From contig NC_045140.1 of the NCBI RefSeq assembly GCF_008831285.2, positions 7,124,505-7,188,504 on the forward strand: DNA of 64,000 nucleotides, written 5' to 3'. This document shows positions 40,216-53,180 of this stretch, piece after piece (the first letter of the stretch is position 1; every line of letters starts with the position of its first letter). A program made the position numbers and the translations under genes. The DNA comes from Nymphaea colorata (Eukaryota > Streptophyta > Magnoliopsida > Nymphaeales > Nymphaeaceae). The notes under the pieces were generated by a model. That model was given only the letters and a program-made list of their open reading frames with translations. It did not search any database and was not told the origin of the DNA.

Positions 40216-40783
40216 TAACCACATTATTGTGCCCTTTCTTAAAAAAGGTTCATGTCATTTGGAAAATATTTGGTATATTATTCAGAAAATACTTGCATGT
40301 CGGTGCCCAGTGTAACTCTCTTGTGACATTCGAAGAAAAAACTGTCTGAATATAGATCTAACATGAAGCCTTCACAATGCCTGTAAGGGATGAACAGACT
40401 ATATACTTGAAGGATGATCTGGGGAGAAATCCAAATTAAAACGTGAAAAATTATTTTCATTCTTAAGTGGAACCCAAAACATAACTAAACTACGCCGGAT
40501 GTGTTTCAAATCAGTTCAAGTCCAAATGGATCATGGTTCTTCTAAGGACACAAAGTGCCCCTTTCTAGGAATGAACTATGAACCTAAAAAAGTGAAGGTT
40601 TGCAGATCTTCTCATTGTGAACGCTAGACTCGTTAGGATGTGGCACATTCAATGGTAAGGTCTGAAAGCACATTCCCTTTTGCAATTTTTCAAAGCTTTT
40701 TGTGCAGTTTTTGTTATTTGTTCTTCGAGTTACTCAATTATGTGCCAGAAGATTAACATGTTTCTCATAAATTCGATATCCTT

Positions 40784-40988
40784 AAGGTTGCGTTTGATAG
40801 CCATGGATCTTAGATCCGAAGCTGCATAAAAAAGTGTGCCAGAAGATTAATACGTTAAAAACCTGGCATAGGTCAGATTTTTTTTCTTTCGGGGGGTGGG
40901 GAGTTGGGGTTGACCTTAAATTCATGGAAATCAGAATGGATCTCAGAGTTATGATCTGAGATCCACGGTGAAACAAACATAACCTAAA
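40784..40988. mobile_element. Tourist-like MITE, copy 1
   Basis: The left end AAGGTTGCGTTTGATAGCC and the inverted right end TTAGGTTATGTTTGTTTCACC are imperfect terminal repeats, each followed by GGATCTnAGATC. The G-T-G-T-T-T-G type end is usual for PIF/Harbinger-derived Tourist elements. A 3-bp duplication could not be fixed. A related partial copy begins near 41,411 (GTGTTTGATTGCAGCAGATC). Confidence 0.5.
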
Positions 40989-43900
40989 AGGGAGAGGGAG
41001 GGAGGGAGGGAGAGAGTCGAATGGGGAATGTGGATGATCTGCTCTCAAGTATGATGAATTTCAAATCGGGTTGGATCTGAAGTTATTACATGCCGTTGTA
41101 GTTGATCCAGACCTGCTTCTTAATTTTCCGATCTTGCTGCGGAGACACGGTGAAATGGGAAACGGGAATGGTCGGATCTCAAATATGATGAATTTTTGGA
41201 CGGATCGGATCTGAAGTTTTTGTATGCCCTCCTACATGTATCAGATCTGCTTCTTTTCCAACCTTAGATTACGGTTATTGGATCTTCATCATTGATTGCA
41301 TTGAAATTGTTTCATGGTATGTGCATTCACCCGCACCAAGTTTTTCCACAGAATTTTTCTAGCACATATTGCTTAATGGATAAATTTATCCCATGTTTAT
41401 TCTAAAGAGGTGTTTGATTGCAGCAGATCTAAAGTCTGAGAATTTGTAATCTAAGGTTGGGTGTCAATATATAAGAGATTCAAAGACAACTTAAAGGACA
41501 TAGGCCAATTAAGTGGTTTAGTTCTCATGCTGTGTGTTACAAAAATAAATAACCACGGTTTAACTAAATATTGTAAATATTGGTGTATGTTTGATACACC
41601 ATATCATTCGATATAAGGTAGTTTAAAAATGAAGAATACAATAGTTATTATTACGATCATTGTTACTATTATTATATTCAAGTATCAGATGATGCTGATA
41701 TGGTCCGAATAATCCTATCAAATCACTTGTATTTCTGCATATTAGATTTCCAATTTTCCATCTGAACTGGACTTTCTGTAAAGGTCAGGACTCATTATGG
41801 AAAAGTCAGGATCCAAATTTTGTTTAAACTTTAAACATCGAGACATGGAATAAAATAGTGCTTAGCTACTTGCTATATTTGACTTTGTTGTTGGGTTGGT
41901 CGTTGAGCTGATTTATGCCTGCACGATTTTGACTTGGTTATTATCTTGCTTCGTCTTATTGCTTTTGTAACTTGGTCGTGCATTTTAGTTTGCATTTATA
42001 AACTCACTTTTCATCTGTTGTGTTGCATCTTACGTAAGTCAAATCTCACGGTTGCTACATTGTGTCTGTGTCTGCATGTGTGGCTCAATGGTCTTTTTTT
42101 TTTTTTTTAATAGGAGTTGGAAGTTTTATAATCGGCATTTTCTTTTGTTTGTCATTTTATCTGTGGGTTCCTCCACTAATAATCTGAAATCTTGGTATCG
42201 CTTTCATCAGATTCTAATGATACTGGTACAGTGATACTTTTGCAAATCTTTTTGTTGGGTCGGTCCCAAGAACAGCCCGAGAGGAAGAAGTAAGTTCATA
42301 CCACATAGTCCTCGTGTTGCACCCCTTTTTTTGTCTTGCTCCGCTTTGCCCTTTCCCTCAACCTGCCCATCTTTTGCCTCTTCTGTGCACTAAACAGCAA
42401 CCGTCCGGCTGCCGTCTCATGGTACTCCTCGGTTTGGCAACCACGTTATATCTGAAAACATCATTCCTACCGTGTTGATCTCTGGTTTCCATTTGAAAAT
42501 AATATACTATTTGGTTTGATTTGGTTGTGCAATATCATCTTGATTTCAATTTGAGGAATTGATTGGGTGACCTTTTCTAAAAGTAGATGATGAGGATAAC
42601 AAAATGAATGTGTCACATGGTAAGGATCATTAAAAGAATTTTAGCAAATTTTTTTGCAGAAAGGATATATTTTGAAGTGTAATCTGGTGATTTCTATAGA
42701 TGTTTAACATACTAAAATTTTCTCAAATCTCCATAATCTGTTAATAGATTGGGAGACTGCTGTTTGTGTTGTGGCTGATAGCTACTTTTTTACTGTTCTT
42801 TACTGGCTGGTAGCTATTGGTTCACGTTTTCTCAGCATACTTGTAAGTGCACTGCACCTTGTTTAGCTTGAAATGGAGAGCAATTGTGCAACTACTAGCT
42901 TTATTTGATTTTAATACATTCATTGATCTTGCTGGCGTGTGCTTTAGCCTTTTGTGGTTATTTCTCATATTCTTTTAGTGGGATGTCCTGATGTTTCTAC
43001 TTTATGGCAGATTCATTTTGTTTGAAGAGCATAACATTGTGGTCAAGGTTGCTTTGATCAAAGACAAGAGAACGGTCCAACAAAAAGGAATGTAATATAT
43101 TTTCTATCTAGCTGCAGACATGATTTTGTGCTTTTTCATCTTTCAAGTTTGAATGAATTGAAGAAAGCCATAACCTCATGGTCAACCCCAGTTAGGATTG
43201 GAAACCATTTCCAGTATTTGTTCGGTTTTATTGGCAAAATTCTTGTCTATGTTCTTCATGTCCATTTGAAAGGGAAGATCTGCAAGACATTAGCTAATAT
43301 TTGCTTATGTGTTGTAGATGGAACACCACTAGTCTCATTTCATATTCTCTTCTAACTGTGGCATGTTGCCAATGATCAAGCATTTCTATTAGTTGGAGGA
43401 TTCATGGCATAACTGTATTTTCATGTATATTCCAGTAACAAACTTTGTCTACATGTGGGTAAATTTTGTTTGTTCAATAATAATCCATATATTGAAGTCG
43501 TAAATTATGAGATCATCTCTGTTTTGACATCATTCCTTGTTTTGAGATCATCCTTTGTTGCATTTCTTTTCTTAAGGTTTTTTGGGAGCCTCACCATTCT
43601 TATTAAAGAAGCCATGGAATGGTTCTTTTGTAAGTATCTAATATTTAAAGCTGCTTAGCAGATAACATCAAATATTATATTTTTCTTATTACTCGTAATA
43701 TTGACTTTAACCAGATCAATGAACTTTCTCGGCTATCTATTCCACCACTCGATTGTCATGTACCTTTCATTTGTCATCACTTATCATTGTCATATGCTAA
43801 TTAAATAGATCAAACTTGGGGTGGGTTGTATTTTCAGTTTCTTGCTTAAGATATCATGTTTACTATTCATCTATGTATCTACTATGAAATTTTTAATTTC

Positions 43901-44015
43901 TCGAACAATGTAGATTAACATAACACACAATGTATAATAACATATCATATCTTTCTTTGAATATTAAAATTGATCATCTCAATTCTTAATGTTTTTTTGG
44001 AATTCAGGATGTTTT
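40989..44015. other. Intergenic or intronic stretch, no secure gene
   Basis: No ORF with a recognisable domain. The word GAAGAA|GTAAGTTC near 42,280-42,292 is a good splice donor after a mixed-composition segment, but nothing else supports an exon there. Frames at 43,128-43,355 and 43,455-43,658 show no motif. Confidence 0.4.
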
Positions 44016-44019
44016 TAAT

Positions 44020-45540
44020 TATATTGACATAGTCAGTTATGTCTTATAATTCTACTAATAAAGAATATTGTTCAACTCTTATTATAGAGGAAATTGAATC
44101 ATATTCATCTATTGAAAAAGAAGTTGTCTTCAAGAAAAAAAAAAAAAACCTTCAAAGGTATGGACTAACTTTACATTGGTTACGTATAAGGGAATGGAGT
44201 ATATCAAATGTAAACATTGTGGAGAATGACTGAAAGAATGTAGTACTAATGAGACTAGTTATTTAAATCAACATCTAAATTCATGTTTTAAAAGACAAAT
44301 TAAAAAAAAAAAAAGCTTTGTCACTTGTAGTTGATGACTTTGTTGCAACTTCTCTATTACTATCGATAATTGTTTGAAGAATGATAGTGCAATAACTACA
44401 CTAAAAAGAAACTTACGAATAAGAAACCTTATTCTATTGAGAGGGAAACACTTGTATATTTGATGTGGTGCACATATTCTAAATCTCATGGTTCAAGCTG
44501 GTATGCAGTATATGCATGATACAATTTTAAAAATTTGTGAAAATGTTAAATATGTAAATGATCACCAAAAGGATTACATACTTTTAAGGATTTTAGAAGA
44601 ACAATGGGCTTGAATGGTACAAAAAATTAACTTGGTAATGTTGCTACTCAATGGAACTTTACATTTGTCATGTTAAGAGATATATTGTTTGACAAAGATG
44701 TCTTTCAACATTTGGCTTATGTTGATCCTAATTATATAAAATTTTCGTTTTGATAATGAGTAGTCTTATGCATTTTCTTTGTACCGGCTTTTGAAGTTAT
44801 TCTATAATGCAACAAATATCTTCTTTTCTACTAGACATGTAACAACTAATGTAGTTTTTGAATAAATACAAAAGGTACACAAACATTTGCATAGGCATTG
44901 TATGACAACTAATGATTATATAAGGGCATTGACATGTAAAATATGAGAAAAATTTGACAAATATTGGAAATACTACAATGTCTTCTCAGCAATTGTATTT
45001 GTTTTAGATATAGGTCCAAATTGTGCTATTTGAAATATGTGCTTGAGAGTTTGAATGAACTTGGTGCAATGGTATAATAAAATAAGAGAATTAAAGAGCA
45101 ACCTTCATAAATTGTATGCTGGGTACAAAAGTGTGCACGATACAAATGATAAAGAAAATGAAAATGTGAACAACGTCATAGTATAACCGAAGAAGATAGA
45201 GATTTGTCGAGAGATGTCTTCTTCAAATATTACTTGAGTTCTATATCTCCTTAAGTACATCACATAGATCTGAAAACATATTTAACTGATCCAATAAAAT
45301 GAGTTCGACCTAATGAAGACCTCAATATATTGTCTTGGTGGAAGACAAATGAAAGTAAATATAGAGTCTCATCCTCAAGATATATTAATGATGCTAATAT
45401 CTACAATTGCTTATGAGTCTACATTCACTACAACTAGAAAAATCATTAATGACCATCGATGTTCAACAACTATTGAAATGTTAAAATAGTAGTTTGCATA
45501 CATAGCTGGATCTGTGATGAAGACAATTCATGCAAAATGT
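44020..45540 (+). pseudogene. Decayed hAT transposase (zf-BED, RNase H-like, dimerisation)
   Basis: Readable blocks appear in family order. A BED zinc finger at about 44,158-44,290 gives VWTNFTLVTYKGMEYIKCKH followed by CGE and a stop, then YLNQHLNSC, supplying the two cysteines, histidine and final cysteine. The middle part (44,580-45,000) includes LLRILEEQWA and FSTRHVTTNVVFE-like stretches typical of the RNase H-like region. At about 45,331-45,381 LNILSWWKTNESKYRVS is the hAT C-terminal dimerisation motif. Many stops and frameshifts make it inactive, and the expected A-S-E-S-A-F-S block is blurred. Its termini were not found. Many of the short hAT MITEs in this window could descend from relatives of it. 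Confidence 0.8.
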
Positions 45541-46149
45541 AAGATGTTCATTGTTCAATGCTATATTTTAATCATTTCATTTGTGTTTCAGGATATACTT
45601 ACATTGTAGTATGCATGTGATGATATTGTTGTAGTTTTGAAAACATGGAATAATCTTCTAGTGATGAATGATGGTATGATGCATGATTCATGTTTCAGTG
45701 TGGTAAACCTTTTGCATTTTGTGTGTTTTAGTTTACTATTTCATATTCATTATTTGTATGTAATTTATAGGCTAGCCATTGCAAGTATTTTATAGGTCAA
45801 ATGGAGAAATAGAGTTATATAAAAGCCTTGGTGAATTCAAAGTTTGAAGGTGTTTTGTTAAATTATGATCTAATTATATTGCTGGTTGACGAATAGTAGG
45901 TCATTGACACGCTATTGTTAGACTTAAATATACTTTCAATTTATGCATATAAAACCATATGTGTTAATTGATGTAAGACTCATGAAATGCATGTGGGCAA
46001 CAATTTGGATGTTATTTTCACTTTGGAGATGTTGATTAAAAGTTTGTCTGTTTCTTCTTTCCTTTTCTTTTTTAATAGTTTTTACATATTTTTTATGCAA
46101 CATAATTGAAAAAGAAGTGCATCTTTTTTAATTCATTTTATACCAAGGA

Positions 46150-47045
46150 CAACTTATTACGCCACAATTTGGATGTTATGTACATTGCGAAGAATGCGTT
46201 GTGACAATCTTATTAGTACCTTATTGAATTTTGAAGGAAAATTAAAAGACCATCTAAATGCTCATTTAGATTTGCAAATGATGAACATAAGATATGCACT
46301 TCAGCCACTACCATGCAATGAAGTTGGAAGGATAATTCTACCGGCTGCTTGTTCTTCTTTGAGCAAGAAAAAGAAAAATGGTATTTAGCAAAGTTTTAAA
46401 AAGTTTAAAAGTTCCAAAAGGATATTAACAAACATATCGCGTTATGTGTAGGTGAAATAACGTAAGATATCAAGATTAAAAGGCATCATTGTCACATGTC
46501 AATGCACCAGTTTCTTCTCTTAGCTTTAAGAAAATCTTTACCCATAAAGCTAAATACAGTGTTGATTAAATTATGTGGTCTTTTTAAAACTTATGCTCCA
46601 AGGTTGTGAAGGAGGACAAACTCAATCAGCTGAAAGGACACATTGCACTTGTATTACGTCATTTGGAAAGAACTTTTCTACCTTCATTTTTTGATGTAAT
46701 GATTCAACTAATTATTCACCTAGCATATGAAATTAAGTTAGGTGGATCAATGCAATACTGGTGGATATACCCTATCGAAAGGCATATTATAAACATCTTG
46801 TTTACATATACAATGTTTCACTTTAGTGATTTGAGTAATTAAAGAAATGTTTTATCCAGGTACTTGATGAGGCTTAAGGTAGATGTACGCAACAAAAGTC
46901 AACCAAAATGTTCTATAGATGAAGGAAATTTAGCTGAAGATTGTAGGACATTTTGTTTTAGATATTTGTGTCGCATTAAGACACATTTCAATAGATCCGT
47001 GAGAAATGTTGATGAGTTTGATGTGACACTATTTTTATCACTCTA
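46150..47045 (+). pseudogene. CACTA (En/Spm) TNP2-type transposase, C-terminal part
   Basis: 46,155-46,380 reads NLDVMYIAKNAL, then by frameshift DNLISTLLNFEGKLKDHLNA and a segment ending PAACSSLSKKKK, which matches the M-H-I-E-K-N-V-C-D-N and D-L-G-I-R region of TNP2-like proteins. 46,600-46,760 reads LPSFFDVMIQLIIHLAYEIK followed by LGGSMQYWWIYPIERH. 46,861-47,000 reads YLMRLKVDVRNKSQPKCSID followed by EGNLAEDCRTFCFRYL. The last two are the DUF4218-type tail of CACTA transposases, apparently interrupted by former introns. The N-terminal half is missing, and CACTA termini were not found next to it. The repeat block at 52.8-53.2 kb could be a terminus of such an element. Confidence 0.82.
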
Positions 47046-48737
47046 AATTTTTCAAAAAAAGATTGTATTTCATTTTCACTCAAACAAAAATCTCAATTAT
47101 TTATTTGGATTTAATTCTAGGGCCTTAAGCCTCACCCTAGACCGAAAACAAACTTTCATATCTTTGCCTAAGTTCAAGCCACGACTATTTGATCCAAAAC
47201 AAATCTCTAGACCCATGTCCGAGTCCAAACACAAGATTCAAATCCAAAATCCAACTGGAGAATCCGAATTAGATCCAAAATCCAACTATTGGATCTGAAT
47301 TAGATACAAAATCCAAGTTGACATTCAAATCAAGAATTTGAAACTCAAATTCCAAAGCAGAGATCAAAAACGACAAAATTTGATGCTCTTAAGTGTCGCG
47401 CGCACTTGCAGACCTTCCCTTTGCTTTATGTTTTGTTCTGTGTCGAAACATATTTTTGAAGCTTAAATCACTCACTAGAATGCATCAACGACCAATCAAA
47501 CCCAATCCGAATTTAAAACGAGCCCAAAGTCACTCAAAACGGTTGGCCCTATTTGTAACAAAAAATCATTTTTATACACATTTAAAAAATTGGTTTTATG
47601 TTGCTTTTTTTATTATTAATGCCCCCTCATTTATTTATTTATTCTATTCTATTCTATTATTATTTAAAAAAATAGATTATGCATCGTGCAACCTCGCGTC
47701 GCACGACGACTGCGCGATCGCGGCATCGTGCATGCATCAAGCGCGACCATGCGATCACTGCTAGCTGACACGCTAGGTGTTTGTGCCCGGTGCATTGCTG
47801 GCTCACTGAACAGGAGCCTGCATGTGCGTAGGCCCCCATTTTCATGTTAAAACCGCCCCTTGGGTGATAGTTTGGGCGTTGATGGGTGGGCATTGGCATT
47901 GCCCAGCCTCCAAAGGGGTGTTTGTAGGGCTAATGGCCAATCCCACTTAGTCAAAGCCTATTTAAAAAAAATTAAAATATTTCAAAAATGTTCAAAATTC
48001 GCATGAACATCTTGTTAAATTCAAAAAGTTTCAAATTTTGAATTTTGACTCCAAGACTCCCTATAAATACTCTTATAACCTTTCCTTTTCGGCATGATCT
48101 AACCATGGAGGAACCTCTAATGCTTCATCACTTGAAATTTTTTATTTTTCCTTAGCTATTTCTTTCCATTTCTTTCTTCTTCTCCAACATTGGAAGCAAG
48201 ATCCTCCAAATTCCAACTCTTCAAGAGAGCATGAGAAGATATTAGAGGTACGTAGTCCTCATTTTATTTTCATTTTTCGTTTTCCCTTTCTACCTCCCCA
48301 TGGCCATGCAAGGAAGCCCTAATGATGTCCTATTTGGAGTCGAGAGCTACATCTTGAGTACACTGGGAGTATGAGCAAGATGAACCAAGTTTCATTTCGT
48401 TATTTATTTTCAAAAATATGCTTGTTATATTGTTCTACTCATCGTTTATACTTGAGATGATGTTTATGCATGATATATTAATTTTCCTTAATCAATGAGC
48501 AAATGCAAGGCAAGAATGAGTGCTTGGGTTGGGGTCTTTTCATTATTATGTTGATTTTGGAGGTTGGGATTTGTCTAATCTGGGAAACCATTCACGAATA
48601 TGTATATGTTAAAATGCATTTTCATGTCATTCTCACGTTTAGTTTCTTTCTTAATCACCCTATTAGAAATCCTAATGAGTGCTTTATCACGTTGCTTGAT
48701 TTTCTTTTATACTCAATGGTGGAAGAAATATATCCTC

Positions 48738-48795
48738 TTGTAACAAACAATCGTGTTTTTTATGTTTACATAAAAAACACGATTGTTTGTTACAA
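48738..48795. repeat. Perfect 27-bp inverted repeat with 4-base loop
   Basis: The left arm 48,738-48,764 (TTGTAACAAACAATCG...TTTATG) is the exact reverse complement of the right arm 48,769-48,795, with loop TTTA. The whole forms a 58-base hairpin or cruciform. It is not long enough in itself for a typical plant miRNA precursor. Confidence 0.97.
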
Positions 48796-48913
48796 AAAAT
48801 ATTTAAAATCAAATTTTCCAAAAGATTTTCAAAAGCAAATACTCTCTCTAATGAGGCCTTAGAGACTTAGCCTAGGCTGCTGTATGAATCCAAATTCCTC
48901 TCCGGCCTACATA

Positions 48914-49051
48914 GAAAAATTAATGTTGGAAATTTAAAAGTCACTTCTTGATTTTAACTCTCATGAAGACATATACGTATAAGAAAAATTAATGTTGGAT
49001 ATTTCGAAGTCACTTCTTGATTTTAACTCTTATGAAGACATATGTATACAT
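48914..49051. repeat. 69-bp tandem duplication, diverged
   Basis: GAAAAATTAATGTTGG begins copies at 48,914 and 48,983. They differ at a few bases (GGAAATTTAAAAG versus GGATATTTCGAAG; CTCTCATG versus CTCTTATG). Confidence 0.92.
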
Positions 49052-49229
49052 GTTATATGCATATACAGCATGACTATATCTCTTTGTCATTCCCTTTTAT
49101 GATTTATCACATTCTTTTACAAATTCTTATATATGTACATATGAATATATATACTTTTCCTCTCTCTCCCTCTTTCTAAAATCTTTTTCTCCATCTCCAT
49201 TTGATCTAAACTTCATCTTCGCAAACTTT

Positions 49230-49248
49230 CATATATATATATATATAT
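49230..49248. repeat. (AT)n microsatellite
   Basis: Short AT tract inside the LTR-like segment. Confidence 0.9.
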
Positions 49249-49680
49249 CTTTTAAATCCATTGTTTTTGTGATTTTCAAAATTTTTTTATCTTTCTCTTT
49301 CTCTATATTCTTCTTGCATTCAAGTCTTTCTTTTTTTTTTCATTCTTTTGAATATCTTTCTCTCAAGATCTTTTTGTTTGCCGACTTTATCAAAACCAAA
49401 ACTCAAGTAATGACCCAATATTGGAATCATGCTTGATGGTCTACTACTTCATTCCATTTTCAAAAACTTTTCTTTTTTCATAAAAAATGTTTATGGTAAT
49501 TATTTAAATAAAAATAGGAAGCTTAAATGTATGTGATGGTAGGAATGCTTTTAGTTGAATGTTGTAGTAGAAATGAATGATTAGCTTTTAATCATGTGGG
49601 GCTAATGCATTTATACATTCTCTTTCACTTAAAATCACAAATGATCAAAAGCACATCTCTAAAAGAACTTAAGCAAGATG

Positions 49681-49820
49681 AAATGAAGCTCGAGCTAGGT
49701 AGCAACCGAATTAGAGTAAAATGTCAAACCTACTTAAAGTTTTAATGGAATAGCAAAGCTCTAGTTAGGTAGCAACCGAATTAGAGTAAAACGTCAAGCC
49801 TACTTAAAGTCTTAAGGGAA
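49681..49820. repeat. 70-bp tandem duplication, diverged
   Basis: GGTAGCAACCGAATTAGAGT occurs at 49,699 and 49,769 with surrounding similarity over the full 70-base unit. A few substitutions separate the copies (CGAGCTAGG versus CTAGTTAGG; TGTCAAACC versus CGTCAAGCC). Confidence 0.9.
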
Positions 49821-50200
49821 TACCAAAGTGATTTCTAAAAGTGATCTTCAAATGTTTCTAGACAATATTTGTAAAGATTTTTCAATTCAAGATTTTCTCA
49901 AATCAAAATGTTTTACACTCTCAAATGACTCTTCAAAAACTTTATAAAAAATTTGAAATATCAAGGTTTCAATATTTTCTCAAACACTACACTACATTTA
50001 GAATGAAAAAGATGTTTAAAAAAAAATGAAATGCATAAAAAATAAGCACAACCCTTGAATTGGTTACCCCCAATAAAAGCACCGAGAATGGTCGATCCTC
50101 GTACCGACATGCAAGTTCTTTCTCTCTCATTTCAAAACACAACCTCATTTTTTTGAAGCACTCCAAAAACCAAAAAATTTTTTAAGGATGCGAACAACTA

Positions 50201-52790
50201 TCAAACAGCTCTACTATCTCACAAAATGACTGATCTTGGACAGTTAAGACTTCAACAATTGCATACTTATTTGCTATTTAACCATGCTTTTGTGGCACCA
50301 TAAGTTCAATAATTTTTTTGTTGTTATGTTATTAGTTTTTATAATTTTATTTTATTAATTTAACTTATTATATTAATTTAACTTTATTAAATATTAATAC
50401 AGGAGACATTTAGAACTAGTCAAAGGACAAAGTTATAAAAGAGTTCGTGATATTGAACGGTCCTACAAAACCAAGTTGATGATTGGTTTCAAGATCATGT
50501 AAGATAAGTTGTTTACAATTATATTTACTAGATTTAATGTCATTTTTTGTGATTATGACATAATCATACTTGGTATTGCCTTTGCACTATTTAGAACATG
50601 TATCGTTAGGCTGCCTAAGTTCATTTCTTATGGATGAGAACCATAACAAAACTTATCTGTGTTAGTGTGCCCCAACGTCATCCTTTCGAAAGTTTTGGTC
50701 ACATCACATAAGCTGAAATAACAACACAAGTGATTGAATTTTTTCAGAAATGATCCCAGCTAAGATATTCTAATGATACCCAAATTGTCTTTTCAGGTCT
50801 GTACACATTTATGGTTTTGTCCACAAGCTAGTAACCCCTCTTATTTGAACAGATCATAGTGCATAATGAGCAAATATTCTTTCTAAATAGAAGCATCTTT
50901 GAGAGTATTGTTCTTGACCATGGATCACAAATTCCATGTACACTAAAAAGAAACAAGTTATGATGAAGATTAACTTTGCGAAGGCTTGGATATGGGTGGA
51001 ATGAAACTTTTTGTTGATTAATGATAATGATGGATTTTTTATGACAAATGGGTCACTAGAATCATAAAATGTCTCTCCACCTTTAGTTTTGAGGTCCTTC
51101 TCAATGGTGAATTGAGCAGAAGATTTTCCAACCAGAGAGGCCTACAAACTCACTGATATGCCTATGATTTAGGCGGGCTCATTCCTTTCTGCTGATGGTA
51201 CTCAAAATTCTTTTAATACCAAAAGGACTCGGTTGATTTTCTGCCTATAGTTCTGAACTTTAAACTAAGGACTGAGGATGGTTGTGAGCAAAGAAAAGTT
51301 CTGCTTATTGCATGTTCCAACAGTAGACAAGAATGGATGAGAAGCTTATTGCATTTTCCAACAGTAGACAAGAATGGATGAGAATAATTAGTTGTTGGAT
51401 TTTGGGGAAGGACCATGAATGTAATAGGTTTATCATGTTTTTTTTTTGTCAAGTTGTCAAAATTTTGTGGCTTTTGTGCATTTACGAGTGCCAGATATGA
51501 CAGCAAAATCTGTTTCTGGCTCAGTGGAGCTCATCTACTTATCTACTGTAATGAGCAAGATGGAGGGTGGTTGGCCTTTTGCATTTGCAACTTCTTTTCT
51601 ATTGTCCTCTTTCAAAGCGGATGAATGTTCTGATCATTCAGAGTCATCTCTCAATGAACAAGAGGCAAATTTTCTGAAGTCATCAGGTATGTCGTTGCAC
51701 TATTAGAACATGTATTGTTAGGCTGCTTGATTTCTTTACTTGTGGAGGAGAACCATATAATGTTGATCTCCATGTGTGAGTGCGGACACACACATTTCAT
51801 TTTGTTCATTGTTTGTTAAGTTGTTCCGATTCTGAGTAACTGTTCAATCAGATTTCTCCTAGGCCCATAAGTTTGGAAATGAATCATGTAGAAAAAAAAT
51901 CGTTCAACTATCTATCAGCAGCACCCAGAGAATAGATGCTTAGAAAACCGCAGATAAGATAATGCAACAGAAATCTATTAGATGCAATGCAAAAAAATCA
52001 TGCTAGCACATTATTAGAAGACAAGGGAGAGGAGAGATCTGATCAGCTAGTTGGATTTGTTGGGGCACAAGGAATTGGAATAATGACACAACTTTCAGCG
52101 TTCACATATTGATTACTAATAGGAGAGGCCGGAATGGTAAGACTCAAGGAAGGTCATTACATATATAGAGTGGTAGGGTGGGAGGCCGCACGGTGTGGGA
52201 ATATGGAGGAAACCATCTTTTGCAGGTGTTTGAAGGTAATCAAATGATTAAGAAGCTGCAACAGTCAGACAAGAAAGATTTAGGTACAAACAAATGACAG
52301 GAGACTGGGGCGAGAATTGGAAAGTATCCTCCAAGGCAAGTCTTTACAATCTAATTTCCATATGACGCTCAGCAGGTGGAGAAGCAGCCTTCAAATCGAT
52401 AGAAGGGCACCAGCTGTTGAAGGCTCTTTGTGCTTAATGCTGCTAGTAAAGCTAACATCATCAGGGAATCGCACGCGCCACAAAAGGGGATTGGAATTCT
52501 TTTGGTGTAATTTTGTAAATGTGTATAGATGTATGCCTTCAAATATCAAACAAAGAAAGATTTGTAAAAGAAAGAAAAGTTTGTCCCCATTATATCATTG
52601 TTTTCATCGTATATACACTTTATACGTTTCAAAATTTTATTTTAATAACATTAATTTTTATGTTGCTAGGAAAAAACTCCCTTTTAATGTATTTACTGTC
52701 ACTTTCTATGCAATATGAACTAAAGATCTTCATTCATGTCTTCAGTAAGGATTTAGTGGTGTTAGCAAATGCGACATACATCTACGCACA
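50201..52790. other. AT-rich stretch with two local repeats
   Basis: No recognised gene. The frame 52,317-52,718 has no motif. A diverged direct repeat of about 70 bases, around AGAACATGTATnGTTAGGCTGC, occurs at about 50,593 and 51,705, which may mark duplicated flanks of a lost insertion or an old tandem duplication. Confidence 0.45.
51303..51384. repeat. 41-bp tandem duplication
   Basis: GCTTATTGCATGTTCCAACA and its second copy GCTTATTGCATTTTCCAACA start at 51,303 and 51,344. Only one base differs over the unit. Confidence 0.93.
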
Positions 52791-52797
52791 TTTAACC

Positions 52798-53180
52798 ATG
52801 TTTAGCAGGAATTTGTAATGCCACTAAGAATCTTTTGTGGCGCGAGACATTAGCCATAAATAGTTAACAATGACATTTTATAACCGCCATTTATCAATGT
52901 CTTTCAATGGCGTTTTCAGTGTGCCACAGTAGTCTACCATCAATGGCACTGCCCTCATGTAAAAAGTTCTACTATGACATAAATCAAGCATTACTGAAAA
53001 CTCTTGAGTGGCACAAATAAAGTGCTATAGACCACATCCATGCATGGCTTTCCATTACCATGCCACAAAATGGTAATAGTGTCATGACATTCATTTGTGT
53101 TTTTGGTGGCATTTGTAATTATGCCCCATAACAGATGTTTAGTAGGACTTTTTGAATGCCATTGAAAGTCTATCCTGTGG
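52798..53180. repeat. Short palindromic GCCACTAA...TTTTGTGGC repeats, CACTA-like
   Basis: Repeated small inverted words (GCCACTAAGAATCTTTTGTGGC, in overview; CCATTTATC...TTTCAATGGCG; TTACTGAAAACTCTTGAGTGGC-like) lie close together. In addition TGTTTAGCAGGAATTT at 52,800 recurs as TGTTTAGTAGGACTTT at 53,140, with similarity continuing past both. Such arrays of short GTGGCACT/AGTGCCAC palindromes are typical of subterminal regions of CACTA (En/Spm) elements. No CACTA terminus with a 3-bp duplication was located. Confidence 0.4.

Larger units (their letters stand above)
47390..50200 (+). mobile_element. LTR-like or promoter-bearing non-coding repeat
   Basis: A GC-richer start (47,690-47,940) leads to a TATA box TATAAATA at 48,062-48,069 in CTCCCTATAAATACTC, a mixed leader with splice-donor-like AGAG|GTACGTAG near 48,247, two tandem duplications, a perfect hairpin, and an AATAAA at 50,072 followed by GGTCGATCCTCGTACCGACA. 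This succession of promoter, leader and polyadenylation signal without coding sequence fits a long LTR and leader of a Ty3/gypsy-type element, or a solo LTR. TG...CA ends and a second LTR were not found, so the call is tentative. Confidence 0.35.
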